This document shows, piece after piece, positions 16,613 to 25,613 of a stretch of DNA of 64,000 bases (positions within the stretch are counted from its first letter, which is position 1; each line of letters starts with the position of its first letter). The translations under genes were made by a program, and so were the position numbers. Location: assembly GCF_042680125.1 (NCBI RefSeq), contig NZ_JBHTNY010000011.1; one strand, given 5' to 3'. Origin of the DNA: Robinsoniella peoriensis (GTDB taxonomy: Bacteria; Bacillota; Clostridia; Lachnospirales; Lachnospiraceae). Below the pieces are notes generated by a model. The model worked only from the letters and a program-made list of their open reading frames with translations, was not told the DNA's origin and made no database searches.

Positions 16613-16649
16613 ATTACTCCAACTCATAAAGGGTCGGAGTAATTTTATT
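16613..16649 (+). terminator. Second hairpin downstream of the redox operon
   Basis: ATTACTCC (16613-16620) pairs with GGAGTAAT (16636-16643) and a T-rich run follows. Confidence 0.55.
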
Positions 16650-17006
16650 TTATGCCGCGTCATTATTTGGTAATTGCAATGTAACAAAACAAATCAAATT
16701 GCAAAAATTTAAATGTTTGTAAAAATAAATTCAAAAGTTGAAAATGTAGTTTTATATAAATATTTATGTGAAAATATATAATCTTTATATTCTAATCAAT
16801 ATTAATATAAGAAATGCACAAAATACAACAAGTAATATTGTTAAAATATACAGAATAACGATAATTTGCTTGAATAAATTTAAATATTATGGTACTATTG
16901 ATTTAAATCAAATTTAAATAAATTTAAGAAATGACAAGAAAAGACTTGAATATTTAAAGAATGATTTAAATTATTCAAAAAATATTTTATTCAGGAGGAT
17001 TTCATT
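16650..17006 (+). promoter_or_regulatory. AT-rich regulatory region before the sugar ABC operon
   Basis: About 350 bases of nearly pure A/T without a gene. It holds the palindrome TTTATATAAA at 16751-16760 (also found three times before the isomerase gene), GATTTAAATC near 16902, and a near-perfect 18-base palindrome at 16959-16976 (GAATGATTTAAATTATTC). An AGGAGG ribosome site for the binding-protein gene lies at its end. No single promoter stands out. Confidence 0.5.
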
Positions 17007-18338
17007 ATGAAGAGTAAAAAGATTACATCATTATTATTGGTATCAGCTATGCTGGCTGCAACGGTTCTGAGTGGATGTTCCGGCGGCGGTTCAGGGGCTG
17101 GGACAAATGCCGGGACGGAAGCTGGAACTGCAAAAGGAAGTGAAGCAAAGCAAAACGGTGCGTCTTCGGGAGATTCCACAGAAGTGACATTCTGGACATT
17201 AAATACCAGGCAGAATGCAGTGGACCCAATTGTGGAAGAATTTAATGCAGCACATGACGATATGAAAGTTACCGTTGCTTATTATGATACCGATGGTATT
17301 AAGGATGCATGTAAGGTTGCGGCTTCTTCTAAAACACTTCCGAATATGTGGTTCAACTGGGGCGGAAGCCTGGGCGGATTCTATGCGGAAAACGGACTTA
17401 CATATGATATGACGGAATATGCAGGGGAACATAAATGGAACGAAACATTCAGTGAAGGAGCGTTGACGCTGTGCGAACTTGGCGGACAGCTTTCCGGTTA
17501 TCCAACCAGCTACAATGTACTTGACGTTTATTATCGAAAAGATATTTTTGAAAAATACAATATTGCAGTACCTTCTACCTTTGAAGAGTTTGAGCAGGCA
17601 TGTGCGGTATTAAAGGAAAATGGTATTACACCCATTTCCACAGCGGGACTAAACGGATGGCATGTAATGCGTTTTGTTGAACTTTTAATTGAACACTATG
17701 CCGGGGCTGAGGAACATGATAAGATGAATACCTTTGAAAGCAGTTATGATAATGATGCTACGGTACAGGCACTGACAAAATATAAAGAATTCTGTGATAA
17801 GGGTTATTTTCCGGAAGGATTTGTTACAGCAGACCCCAATGATACCCAGATGGCAGTATTTTCAGGAACAGCCGCAATGGATATTCAGGGACAGTGGTAC
17901 GATGGAAAAATCGTACAGGAAGAACAGGATATTAATCTGTACGGAACATTCCCGTTCCCTTCAGGCGGAACAAACAGATTATCGGCATTTGTGGAGATGA
18001 CACAGTTTAATGCAGACAATACGGATGCTCAGTTAAATGCTTGTGTGGAATTTATGGATTATTATTACAGCAAAGAAAATACAGACAAGTATGCAGAATA
18101 TTATAATCTGCCGCTTCCAAAAGCAGATGCAGAAATGCCGGAAGGGCAGCCCAATGTTCCGATTATGCTGGAAACAGCGGAAAAGAATGGTACCTTTACG
18201 ATTACCGATCAGGCTTTCCCGACAGAAATCGCAGATGCCCTGTTTGATGTGCAGGACGGAATAGCAAACGGGCAGACCTCACCGGAGGATGGAGCAAAGA
18301 AGATCCAGGAAGCGATTGACGCTTACAATAATAAGTAA
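17007..18338 (+). CDS. Sugar ABC transporter substrate-binding lipoprotein
   Basis: A 443-residue extracellular solute-binding protein (family 1). The signal peptide ends in the lipobox LSGCSGG (cysteine near residue 23), and a glycine/alanine/threonine-rich linker follows. The body begins at about residue 50 (TEVTFWTLNTRQN) and keeps the family's typical mid-region (YDMTEYAGEHKW..., YYRKDIFEKYNIAVPSTFEEFEQA). It would capture a sugar or oligosaccharide and pass it to the two permeases downstream. No ATPase gene is in the operon; a shared MsmK-type ATPase elsewhere is the usual solution. Ribosome site CAGGAGG. Confidence 0.93.
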   Translation: MKSKKITSLLLVSAMLAATVLSGCSGGGSGAGTNAGTEAGTAKGSEAKQNGASSGDSTEVTFWTLNTRQNAVDPIVEEFNAAHDDMKVTVAYYDTDGIKDACKVAASSKTLPNMWFNWGGSLGGFYAENGLTYDMTEYAGEHKWNETFSEGALTLCELGGQLSGYPTSYNVLDVYYRKDIFEKYNIAVPSTFEEFEQACAVLKENGITPISTAGLNGWHVMRFVELLIEHYAGAEEHDKMNTFESSYDNDATVQALTKYKEFCDKGYFPEGFVTADPNDTQMAVFSGTAAMDIQGQWYDGKIVQEEQDINLYGTFPFPSGGTNRLSAFVEMTQFNADNTDAQLNACVEFMDYYYSKENTDKYAEYYNLPLPKADAEMPEGQPNVPIMLETAEKNGTFTITDQAFPTEIADALFDVQDGIANGQTSPEDGAKKIQEAIDAYNNK

Positions 18339-18355
18339 GTTCCCATGATTCTGTA

Positions 18356-18383
18356 CCGGCGGGTGAATTGCTTTGCCTGCCGG
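18356..18383 (+). promoter_or_regulatory. Intercistronic hairpin after the binding-protein gene
   Basis: CCGGCGGG and CCTGCCGG pair around a 12-base loop, with no T-run. Such hairpins after a binding-protein gene commonly stabilise the upstream message, giving more binding protein than permease. Confidence 0.55.
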
Positions 18384-18407
18384 ATAACAATAGATTGGAG
18401 TGAAACC

Positions 18408-19280
18408 ATGAAGAAAAATACTAAAATAGACTGGGGTGCATATGCATTTATGATTCCGGCAGGGATTATCTATCTCTCCGTAATTGTTGCGCCGGTGTGT
18501 TATTCCTTTTTTATAAGCCTGTTCAAATGGAATGGAATCGGCGATATGGAATTTGTAGGGGCAAAAAATTACATACAGTTATTTACCAATGACCCGATTT
18601 TTATAACCGCTATTAAAAATAATCTGATTTGGATTGTGCTAACTGTTTTTGTTACGATGACGGTAGCACTTGCCTTTGCAGTAATATTGAATAAGAAATT
18701 TAAGGGGCGCACATTTTTTCGTGGATTCTTTTATTTTCCATGTGTAATCGCTCCAATCGCTGTATCGATTATCTGGAGATGGATTTATAACCCTAATATC
18801 GGATTTATTAATCAATTCTGCCAGGCACTTGGAATTAATTTTTCCCAGAGCTGGATATCAGATCCGAATGTTAGCTTATATGCAATTTTTGCGGCATCTT
18901 TATGGCAGGCAATCGGTCAGCCTATGATTCTGTTTCTCGCGGGACTTCAGGCAGTATCAATTGATGTACTGGAGGCAGCAACGATTGATGGGGCATCCGG
19001 TATTAAGAAATTTTTCTTTATTACCGTACCGCTTCTGAAAGAGACATTTGTAATCGTCATAGCGACTCTGGTAGTGGCAGCCATGAAAGTATTTGATGTG
19101 GTGCAGGGACTTACCGGCGGTGGGCCAAATAACTCCACACAGATGCTGTCTACCTATATGTATTCTCAGACTTTCCAGTACAATAATGTAGGTATGGGAA
19201 CGACGGTAGCGTGTATTATGGTTATCATCATGCTGGTTGTAATTGTGCCGTATGTTGTATTTACGGCGAAAGAAGATTAG
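18408..19280 (+). CDS. Sugar ABC transporter permease (MalF/UgpA type)
   Basis: A 290-residue inner-membrane permease with six helices. The EAA loop that contacts the ATPase is clear (DVLEAATIDGASGIKKFFFITVPLLKE, split here as EAATIDGASGIKKF near residue 190). I start it at the ATG at 18408, where GATTGGAGTG provides a ribosome site; an upstream in-frame ATG at 18345 lies in the hairpin spacer. It pairs with the second permease 9 bases downstream. Confidence 0.92.
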   Translation: MKKNTKIDWGAYAFMIPAGIIYLSVIVAPVCYSFFISLFKWNGIGDMEFVGAKNYIQLFTNDPIFITAIKNNLIWIVLTVFVTMTVALAFAVILNKKFKGRTFFRGFFYFPCVIAPIAVSIIWRWIYNPNIGFINQFCQALGINFSQSWISDPNVSLYAIFAASLWQAIGQPMILFLAGLQAVSIDVLEAATIDGASGIKKFFFITVPLLKETFVIVIATLVVAAMKVFDVVQGLTGGGPNNSTQMLSTYMYSQTFQYNNVGMGTTVACIMVIIMLVVIVPYVVFTAKED

Positions 19281-19289
19281 GAGGCTGTT

Positions 19290-20129
19290 ATGGATGGAAA
19301 ACAGATGAAAATTTCAAAAAAAGTGATCCTGTATGTCATATTGGCGGTACTGGCGCTGATCTGGATTGTTCCTATGCTCACCCTGCTTCTGACAGCGATC
19401 AAAGGAAAAAAAGATTTCTACAGCGGGCTCAGCCTGTTCAGCGTTCCGGCAGAGATTGCCTGGGATAACTTTACCAATGCAATTACCAAAGGAAGACTGC
19501 TTACTTACATGAAAAACGACCTGATTGTTTCCGGTCTGAAGGTGCCCATTGGAATTGTTATTGAAGCTCTGGCTGCTTTTGCACTAACCAGGCTGAATAT
19601 CAAACATAAAACCGGATGGTTTGTGTTTTTCCTGGTGGGAATGATGCTTCCCATGCAGACAGCACTGGTTCCGATCAATATTATCTACAGTAAATTAAAT
19701 CTTTTAAATTCTTATTTCGGTTTATTTTATGTATATGTTGGTTTTGGAATTTCTTACGGCATTTTGATACTCAGAGGATTTTTTAAAGGGATACCAAAGG
19801 ATATCGATGAGGCGGCTTATATTGATGGCTGTACCAGGTGGCAGATGTTCTGGCGGATATTACTTCCCATTGCAAAACCGGCAGTGGCAACGCTTATTAT
19901 AACGGATTTTCTGGCAACCTGGAATGAATACCTTTTAGCAAGCGTTATTATAAATGATAATATGAAGAAGACGGTTCCGGTAGGTATTATGACTTTTGTT
20001 GGGGAACATGGTACGGATTATGGTTATCTCTGTGCCGGTGTACTCTTATCGGTGATACCGGTATTGGCAGTCTATCTGATTTTCCAGCGCTATTTTGTAG
20101 AAGGTATGGCAGGAGCTGTGAAATCGTGA
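19290..20129 (+). CDS. Sugar ABC transporter permease (MalG/UgpE type)
   Basis: A 279-residue inner-membrane permease with six helices and the EAA motif DEAAYIDGCTRWQMFWRILLP near residue 171. It forms the membrane channel together with the upstream permease. GGAGG lies 5 bases before the ATG. The glycosidase gene follows after 69 bases, so import and cleavage of the substrate appear linked. Confidence 0.93.
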   Translation: MDGKQMKISKKVILYVILAVLALIWIVPMLTLLLTAIKGKKDFYSGLSLFSVPAEIAWDNFTNAITKGRLLTYMKNDLIVSGLKVPIGIVIEALAAFALTRLNIKHKTGWFVFFLVGMMLPMQTALVPINIIYSKLNLLNSYFGLFYVYVGFGISYGILILRGFFKGIPKDIDEAAYIDGCTRWQMFWRILLPIAKPAVATLIITDFLATWNEYLLASVIINDNMKKTVPVGIMTFVGEHGTDYGYLCAGVLLSVIPVLAVYLIFQRYFVEGMAGAVKS

Positions 20130-20198
20130 TGTTTCATAAAAAGGGATAGGAAATGGCAGTCAGACAGAGCTGTCTGCCGGGAAAGCGAGGATATAGAC

Positions 20199-21734
20199 AT
20201 GAAATTACGCAGCTATGAGAAACAAATTGAAAAGTGGGATATACTGGAGATTGCCTGCGAAGGACCGGATGATGGAAATCCTTTTGTGGATTATCAGATC
20301 CGGGGTGTATTTGAAAGTAAGAATGAAGTAAAAAGCATAGATGGGTTCTATGACGGAAATGGGATTTACAAAATACGGTTTATGCCATCTTTTGAGGAGA
20401 ATTATACATTTGAGATTATAGGAAATTTTAGCGATGAGACAGTAAAAGGGGAATTTATTGTAACGGCTCCATCCAGGGATAACCATGGACCGGTGCATGT
20501 GGCTAATACATATCATTTTGCTTATGAAGACGGAACCCCATATTATTCCATCGGAACTACCTGTTATGTATGGGAACTGCAGTCTGAAGAGTTACAGGAC
20601 AAAACACTGGAGACCTTGAAGAACAGTGCATTTAATAAAATCCGGTTTTGCATTTTTCCAAAGCATTATGACTATAACCTCACAGAACCAAGATCTTATC
20701 CGTATGTGGGAACCCCTTGTGACAGCTCGGTGCTCACCAAGGAAAACTTTATGGAATACAATGGGGCGGCAGAGGGCAATGACTGGGATTTTGAACGGTT
20801 TAACACAGAGCATTTCCAGCATATCGAAAAGTGCATCGGGCAGCTTCGTGATCTGGGAATTGAAGCGGATCTCATTGTGATGCACCCATATGACCGATGG
20901 GGATTTAGCATGATGAATGAAAAATGTGATGATCTGTATTGGAAATATGTAATTGCCCGCTTTGCAGCTTATCGAAATGTGTGGTGGTCCCTGGCAAATG
21001 AATACGATCTGATGCCTCAAAAATCCATAGCGGACTGGGAGCGTTATGCGAAGATCATCTGTGATTTTGACCCATATGCCCATCTGCGTTCCATCCATAA
21101 CTGCAAACCTTTTTACGACCACTCCAGACCATGGATTACCCATTGCAGTATCCAGCGGCAGGATGTCTATAAATCTGCTGAACTGGTAACAGAGTGGAGA
21201 GAGCGGTATAAGAAACCGATTGTGCTGGATGAAATCGCCTATGAAGGGAATATTCAGCATGGATGGGGAAATATCAGTGGAAGGGAACTTACCAGGAGAT
21301 TTTGGGAGGCATCCCTTCGGGGCGGCTATGCAGGACATGGAGAAACTTATATGCATCCCCAGGATATTCTCTGGTGGTCCCACGGCGGTGAACTTCACGG
21401 AGACAGCCCGGAAAGGTTCAAATTCCTCTATCGTATATTAAGTGAAACACCAGGTATGGGGCTGATGCCAATACAAAGAGGATGGGATGAAATATGTGCA
21501 ACGGCTGAATCCACCACAGCAGCAGGCAAACCGGTACAGGATTATTATTTGTGCTATTATGGATTCAATCGTCCTGCTTTTCGGGAGTTTTATTTTGATG
21601 AAGAGAGCAGATTTGAAGTGGAAGTGATCGATACCTGGGAAATGACAATAGAAAAGAAAGGCGTGGCATCCGGGAAGTTTAAAGTGGAACTGCCAGGGAA
21701 GGAATACATGGCAGTGCGGCTTCGGCGTGTATGA
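20199..21734 (+). CDS. Intracellular glycosidase-like protein (DUF5060-DUF4038-DUF5605 type)
   Basis: A 511-residue protein with three parts: an N-terminal beta-sandwich (residues 1-95, DUF5060-like, with FEIIGNFSDETVKGEF), a TIM-barrel glycosidase-like core (about 100-420, DUF4038-like, with YYSIGTTCYVWE, VWWSLANEYDLM and a late acidic VLDEIAYEG) and a C-terminal beta domain. The E in ANEYD (near 267) and the E in VLDEIAYEG (near 345) are plausible acid/base and nucleophile. There is no signal peptide, so it should act on imported saccharides. Some DUF4038 proteins (GH140) are apiosidases; whether this one is remains an inference supported by the neighbouring genes. Confidence 0.8.
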   Translation: MKLRSYEKQIEKWDILEIACEGPDDGNPFVDYQIRGVFESKNEVKSIDGFYDGNGIYKIRFMPSFEENYTFEIIGNFSDETVKGEFIVTAPSRDNHGPVHVANTYHFAYEDGTPYYSIGTTCYVWELQSEELQDKTLETLKNSAFNKIRFCIFPKHYDYNLTEPRSYPYVGTPCDSSVLTKENFMEYNGAAEGNDWDFERFNTEHFQHIEKCIGQLRDLGIEADLIVMHPYDRWGFSMMNEKCDDLYWKYVIARFAAYRNVWWSLANEYDLMPQKSIADWERYAKIICDFDPYAHLRSIHNCKPFYDHSRPWITHCSIQRQDVYKSAELVTEWRERYKKPIVLDEIAYEGNIQHGWGNISGRELTRRFWEASLRGGYAGHGETYMHPQDILWWSHGGELHGDSPERFKFLYRILSETPGMGLMPIQRGWDEICATAESTTAAGKPVQDYYLCYYGFNRPAFREFYFDEESRFEVEVIDTWEMTIEKKGVASGKFKVELPGKEYMAVRLRRV

Positions 21735-21777
21735 AAATAGAAAAGCAGAAATTTTTATAAATGATATAGGTAAGATT

Positions 21778-21805
21778 GGGCATGACGGGAGTCGTGCCCT
21801 TTTTG
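21778..21805 (+). terminator. Terminator of the ABC/glycosidase operon
   Basis: GGGCATGAC (21778-21786) and GTCGTGCCC (21791-21799), with one mismatch-free 9-bp pairing apart from a G-U, followed by a T-run. Confidence 0.8.
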
Positions 21806-21840
21806 CTATGGATAAAAGCTAAATATAAGAATTACGGAAT

Positions 21841-22034
21841 TTTATATAAATAATAATTCAGTTCGTTTATATAAAAAATTATAGTAAAATTTATATGAAT
21901 ATTTATAGCGATTCGCCATATTTGATGTAAAAAGCGTATTACTACTAATATAAAAGATGTTTTTCACAAATTAAGTACTGCAAAATTAGAGGAAAACAAC
22001 AAAAATTAAATATAAGAATAAAATTTTATATAAA
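21841..22034 (+). repeat. Repeated TTTATATAAA palindromes upstream of the isomerase gene
   Basis: The 10-base palindrome occurs at 21841-21850, 21866-21875 and 22025-22034, and once before the ABC operon at 16751. The region is AT-rich, so chance is possible, but shared placement in two linked promoters makes it a candidate binding site. The rest of the 400-base gap holds no gene. Confidence 0.4.
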
Positions 22035-22039
22035 AATAC

Positions 22040-22067
22040 TTGAATTATTTACATAAACGTTTATAAT
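22040..22067 (+). promoter_or_regulatory. Promoter with LacI-type operator before the isomerase gene
   Basis: TTGAAT (22040-22045), 16 bases, TATAAT (22062-22067). The perfect 12-base palindrome ATAAACGTTTAT (22053-22064), with the central CG typical of LacI-family operators, overlaps the spacer and -10, so a bound repressor would block it. Confidence 0.6.
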
Positions 22068-22137
22068 ATAAGTATAGAAAAAGATAAATACAAAGTAAAT
22101 AAATGAAACATGAAAAATCAAATTGGAGGTAAGGATT

Positions 22138-23538
22138 ATGGCACATATCAAATTAGGTTATGCACCTACCAGAAGGAGTATTTTCAGTGCTCCGGACGCA
22201 ATCAAATACAGAGGTCTTACAGCTGACCGGTTGAAGGAACTGGGCGTAGACTTTGTGGATATTACAGATATCAACGAAGAAGGACTTCTTTATAATGATG
22301 AAGATATGCTGAAAATTGCTGAGAAATTCAAAAAAGAGAAGATTGACGGTTTATTCCTTCCGCATTGCAATTTCGGTACGGAATATGAATGTGCAAGACT
22401 GGCTAAAGAGTTAAACGTACCTGTTTTATTATGGGGACCGCTGGATGAAAGACCAGATGAAAATGGTGTTCGTCTGCGTGATACCCAGTGCGGATTATTT
22501 GCAACCGGCAAGGTTTTAAGAAGATTCCAGATTCCATTTACCTATATGACCAACTGCAGATTAAATGATCCGGTTTTTGAGCGTGGCTTAAAGGATTTCA
22601 TGGCTGTCTGTAATGTAGTAAAAACATTTAAGAAAATCCGTATCTTACAGATTTCCACAAGACCTTTTGATTTCTGGACGACGATGTGTAATGAAGGCGA
22701 ACTTCTGGAGAAGTTTAATATTCAGCTTTCCCCGATTCCGATGCCGGAACTGACGCAGGAGATGAAGAAAGTAAAAGCAGAGAAAACTGAAGTAGAGAAG
22801 GTAATTGCTTACATAAAAGAAAATATGGAAATCCAGATCAAAGAGGATGAAGTTGAAAATGTGGCTGCATTGAAAGTAGCTATGAAGAGTCTGGCGACAA
22901 AGTACGGCTGTAATGCGATTGCGATTCAGTGCTGGAACTGCCTGCAGTCAGAAATTGGAATTATGCCTTGTGCCGCCAATGCGTTATTAAATGATGAAGG
23001 TATCCCGGTTGTATGTGAAACAGACATCCACGGAGCGATTACTTCCTTATTGGTAGAAGCAGCAGGCATGGACGAGACAAGAAGTTTCTTTGCTGACTGG
23101 ACCATCCGCCATCCGGATATTGAAAATGGAGAATTGCTGCAGCACTGCGGTCCATGGCCGATTTCCGTTGCAAGAGAAACACCGAAGCTGACTTATCCGC
23201 TGGCATTTGATCATCCGGGAAGCATTACGGCAGAAGCCAGACACGGAGAAGTTACGCTTGTCAGATTTGATGGAGACAACGGAGAATATTCGATGCTTCT
23301 TGGAAATGCAAAAGGCGTGGACGGACCAAAGGGTATGGGAACCTATCTCTGGGTAGAAGTGGATAATATTAAGCGCCTGGAGGATAAAATCGTCTGCGGA
23401 CCTTACATCCATCACTGCGTAGGTATTCATAAAAATGTTGTACCTGTATTATATGAAGCATGTAAATACATCAATGTGAAACCGGATTTATATGATCCGA
23501 TTGAAGAAGATGTGAAAGCATATTTAAGAGGAGAATGA
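22138..23538 (+). CDS. L-fucose/L-arabinose isomerase family protein
   Basis: A 466-residue protein of the fucose-isomerase fold, which interconverts an aldose and a ketose with a bound metal. Visible landmarks are the Rossmann-like N-terminal part (IDGLFLPHCNFGTEYECARLAKEL), a central block with AIAIQCWNCLQSE and GIPVVCETDIHGAITSLL (metal-binding E and D, near residues 290-300), and a C-terminal HHCVGIHKN. It is not a close match to classic FucI or AraA as I recall them. The ATG at 22138 has GGAGGTAAGG upstream. Next to a transketolase pair and an FGGY kinase, it would make the ketose that the kinase phosphorylates, possibly D-apiose to apulose. Confidence 0.82.
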   Translation: MAHIKLGYAPTRRSIFSAPDAIKYRGLTADRLKELGVDFVDITDINEEGLLYNDEDMLKIAEKFKKEKIDGLFLPHCNFGTEYECARLAKELNVPVLLWGPLDERPDENGVRLRDTQCGLFATGKVLRRFQIPFTYMTNCRLNDPVFERGLKDFMAVCNVVKTFKKIRILQISTRPFDFWTTMCNEGELLEKFNIQLSPIPMPELTQEMKKVKAEKTEVEKVIAYIKENMEIQIKEDEVENVAALKVAMKSLATKYGCNAIAIQCWNCLQSEIGIMPCAANALLNDEGIPVVCETDIHGAITSLLVEAAGMDETRSFFADWTIRHPDIENGELLQHCGPWPISVARETPKLTYPLAFDHPGSITAEARHGEVTLVRFDGDNGEYSMLLGNAKGVDGPKGMGTYLWVEVDNIKRLEDKIVCGPYIHHCVGIHKNVVPVLYEACKYINVKPDLYDPIEEDVKAYLRGE

Positions 23539-23542
23539 ATCT

Positions 23543-24373
23543 ATGAAGAATTTAAAAGCATTGTCATTTGAACTGCGAAAAAATGTCCTGGATATGATCT
23601 ATAAAGCAAAGACCGGTCATATCGGCGGTGATTTTAGTGTGATGGACGTTTTGGTTACCCTTTATTTTAAGCAGATGAATATTTCTCCTGATAACCAGGA
23701 TGATGAAAACAGAGACCGTTTTGTTCTCAGTAAAGGTCATTCAGTAGAAGCATATTACAGCGTACTTGCTGCAAAAGGATTCTTTCCTATTGATGAAGTA
23801 ATTGAGCAGTTTTCTACCTTTGGGAGCAAATATATCGGACATCCCAATAATAAACTTCCAGGTATTGAGATGAACTCCGGTTCCCTGGGACATGGACTTC
23901 CTGTCTGTGTCGGCATGGCGCTGGCAGGTAAGATGAATCAAAAGGATTACCGCGTTTATACGGTTATGGGCGATGGTGAACTTGCGGAAGGCTCCGTATG
24001 GGAAGGTGCTATGGCAGCAGGACATTATAAATTAGATAACCTTGTTGCAGTGGTCGACAGAAACCGTCTTCAGATTTCCGGAGGTACGGAAGAGGTTATG
24101 GCACATGATGATCTGGATGCCAGATTTGGCAGCTTTGGATGGCATGTAGTTCATGCAGACGGAAATAATATTGATGCTTTAAATGCAGCATTCGAAGAAG
24201 CTAAAACGGTCAAAGGAAAACCAACGGTAGTCATTGCAGACACTACAAAGGGCTGTGGCGTTTCCTTTATGGAAAATCAGGCAGCATGGCACCACAAAGT
24301 ACCAACTGCAGATGAATACGAAAAAGCAACTATTGAATTAGCAGAGAAAAAGGAGGCGGCTCTTCATGAATAA
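23543..24373 (+). CDS. Transketolase, N-terminal (thiamine diphosphate-binding) subunit
   Basis: A 276-residue N-terminal half of a split transketolase. It carries the thiamine diphosphate motif: GDGELAEGSVWEGAMAAGHYKLDN near residues 143-166, with GH and H motifs earlier (GHIGGDFS, SKGHSVEAYY, GSLGHGLPVCVG). The C-terminal half is encoded by the next gene, overlapping by 8 bases. Split enzymes of this kind include generic transketolases and the apulose-4-phosphate transketolase; the context favours a dedicated catabolic role. Ribosome site AGAGGAGA lies in the end of the isomerase gene, 4 bases upstream. Confidence 0.93.
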   Translation: MKNLKALSFELRKNVLDMIYKAKTGHIGGDFSVMDVLVTLYFKQMNISPDNQDDENRDRFVLSKGHSVEAYYSVLAAKGFFPIDEVIEQFSTFGSKYIGHPNNKLPGIEMNSGSLGHGLPVCVGMALAGKMNQKDYRVYTVMGDGELAEGSVWEGAMAAGHYKLDNLVAVVDRNRLQISGGTEEVMAHDDLDARFGSFGWHVVHADGNNIDALNAAFEEAKTVKGKPTVVIADTTKGCGVSFMENQAAWHHKVPTADEYEKATIELAEKKEAALHE

Positions 24374-25298
24374 GATTCCAAATCGTCAGGCTATATGTGA
24401 TGTATTAATTGAAAAAGCAAACACCGATAAAGATATTGTGGTATTATGCAGTGACTCCAGAGGTTCCGCATCCCTGGCTCCATTTACGAAGGCTCATCCG
24501 GATCAGTTTGTTGAAGTGGGAATCGCAGAGCAGAACCTGGTAAGTATTTCAGCAGGACTTGCAAAGTGCGGCAAGAAACCATTTGCGGCTTCTCCTGCCT
24601 GCTTCTTATCAACAAGAAGCTTTGAACAGGCTAAAGTAGATGTGGCATACTCTAATACGAATGTGAAATTAATCGGTATCAGCGGCGGGATCAGTTATGG
24701 TGCCCTTGGAATGAGTCATCATTCTGCACAGGATATTGCGGCGCTTGCCAGTGTTCCCAACATGAGAGTTTACCTTCCAAGTGACAGACATCAGACAAAG
24801 TGTCTGGTAGAAGCTTTGCTGCAGGATGAAAAACCGGCATACATCCGTGTCGGCAGAAATGCAGTAGAAGATATCTATGAAGAAGGAAATGTTCCATTTG
24901 AAATGGATAAAGCAACCGTTGTTACACAAGGCAGTGATCTTGCAATTGTTGCCTGCGGTGAAATGGTAAAACCGGCTGTAGATGCAGCTGCTATGTTAAA
25001 AGAAAAAGGGATTGGGGCAACAGTTCTGGATATGTACTGTGTGAAACCACTGGATAAAGAAGCAGTAGTGAAGGCTGCCGGAAATGCGAAGGCAGTGATC
25101 ACAATCGAAGAGCATGCACCCTTTGGAGGTCTGGGATCAATGGTCAGCCAGGCAGTTGCCAGCGAATGCCCGAAAAAAGTCATCAATATGACCCTCCCGG
25201 ACGCTCCTGTTATCACCGGTACGTCAAAAGAAGTATTTGATTACTATGGCTTGAATGCAGAGGGGATTGTAAAGAAAGCCCTGGAAATTCTGCAGTAA
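24366..25298 (+). CDS. Transketolase, C-terminal (pyrimidine-binding) subunit
   Basis: A 310-residue C-terminal half of the split transketolase. The glutamate that activates thiamine is in VEVGIAEQNLVSISAGLAK near residue 55, and the phosphate-binding segment SHHSAQDIAALASVPNM lies near 120. A C-terminal transketolase domain follows (KAVITIEEHAPFGGLGSMV). Overlap with the preceding gene ensures balanced synthesis. A block of hairpin repeats follows the stop, before the kinase gene. Confidence 0.93.
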   Translation: MNKIPNRQAICDVLIEKANTDKDIVVLCSDSRGSASLAPFTKAHPDQFVEVGIAEQNLVSISAGLAKCGKKPFAASPACFLSTRSFEQAKVDVAYSNTNVKLIGISGGISYGALGMSHHSAQDIAALASVPNMRVYLPSDRHQTKCLVEALLQDEKPAYIRVGRNAVEDIYEEGNVPFEMDKATVVTQGSDLAIVACGEMVKPAVDAAAMLKEKGIGATVLDMYCVKPLDKEAVVKAAGNAKAVITIEEHAPFGGLGSMVSQAVASECPKKVINMTLPDAPVITGTSKEVFDYYGLNAEGIVKKALEILQ

Positions 25299-25388
25299 TT
25301 TGTATATTGGCAATGAAGAAATAGAATGTTATAAAAAACTGTATTCCCGTATGCTGAGATGTTTTGCAGTAAATGGGGCATGTGAGGA

Positions 25389-25601
25389 AAGTGTGAAAGA
25401 AAATCGCTTTCACACTGCTGATTTGGAATAGCGCAAGCTGGCTTGCGCTATTCATGGAGATAAGTGTGAAAGAAAATCGCTTTCACACTGCTGATTTGGA
25501 ATAGCACAAGCTGGCTTGCGCTATTCATGGAGATAAGTGTGAAAGAAAATCACTTTCAAACTACTAATTCAGGAATAGTGCAAGCCAGCTTGTGCTATTC
25601 A
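25389..25601 (+). repeat. Three tandem 73-bp units, each with two hairpins
   Basis: Units begin at 25389, 25462 and 25535. Each contains hairpin 1 (AGTGTGAAAG...CTTTCACACT) and hairpin 2 (GAATAGCGCAAG...CTTGCGCTATTC). The first two units differ at one base; the third is more diverged, and in its second hairpin the changes (TG for CG pairs) keep RNA pairing through G-U. The last hairpin ends just before the ribosome site AGAGGGTG of the kinase gene. The 315-base gap between genes is essentially this array. Confidence 0.9.
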
Positions 25602-25613
25602 GAGGGTGTAACT

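Noticed and set aside
20592..21398. A 268-codon minus-strand frame inside the glycosidase gene
   Set aside because: It lies opposite a well-supported gene, has no family features and no ribosome site.
25389..25601. Regular repeats that could suggest a CRISPR array
   Set aside because: The 73-bp units are contiguous with no variable spacers, and no cas genes are present.
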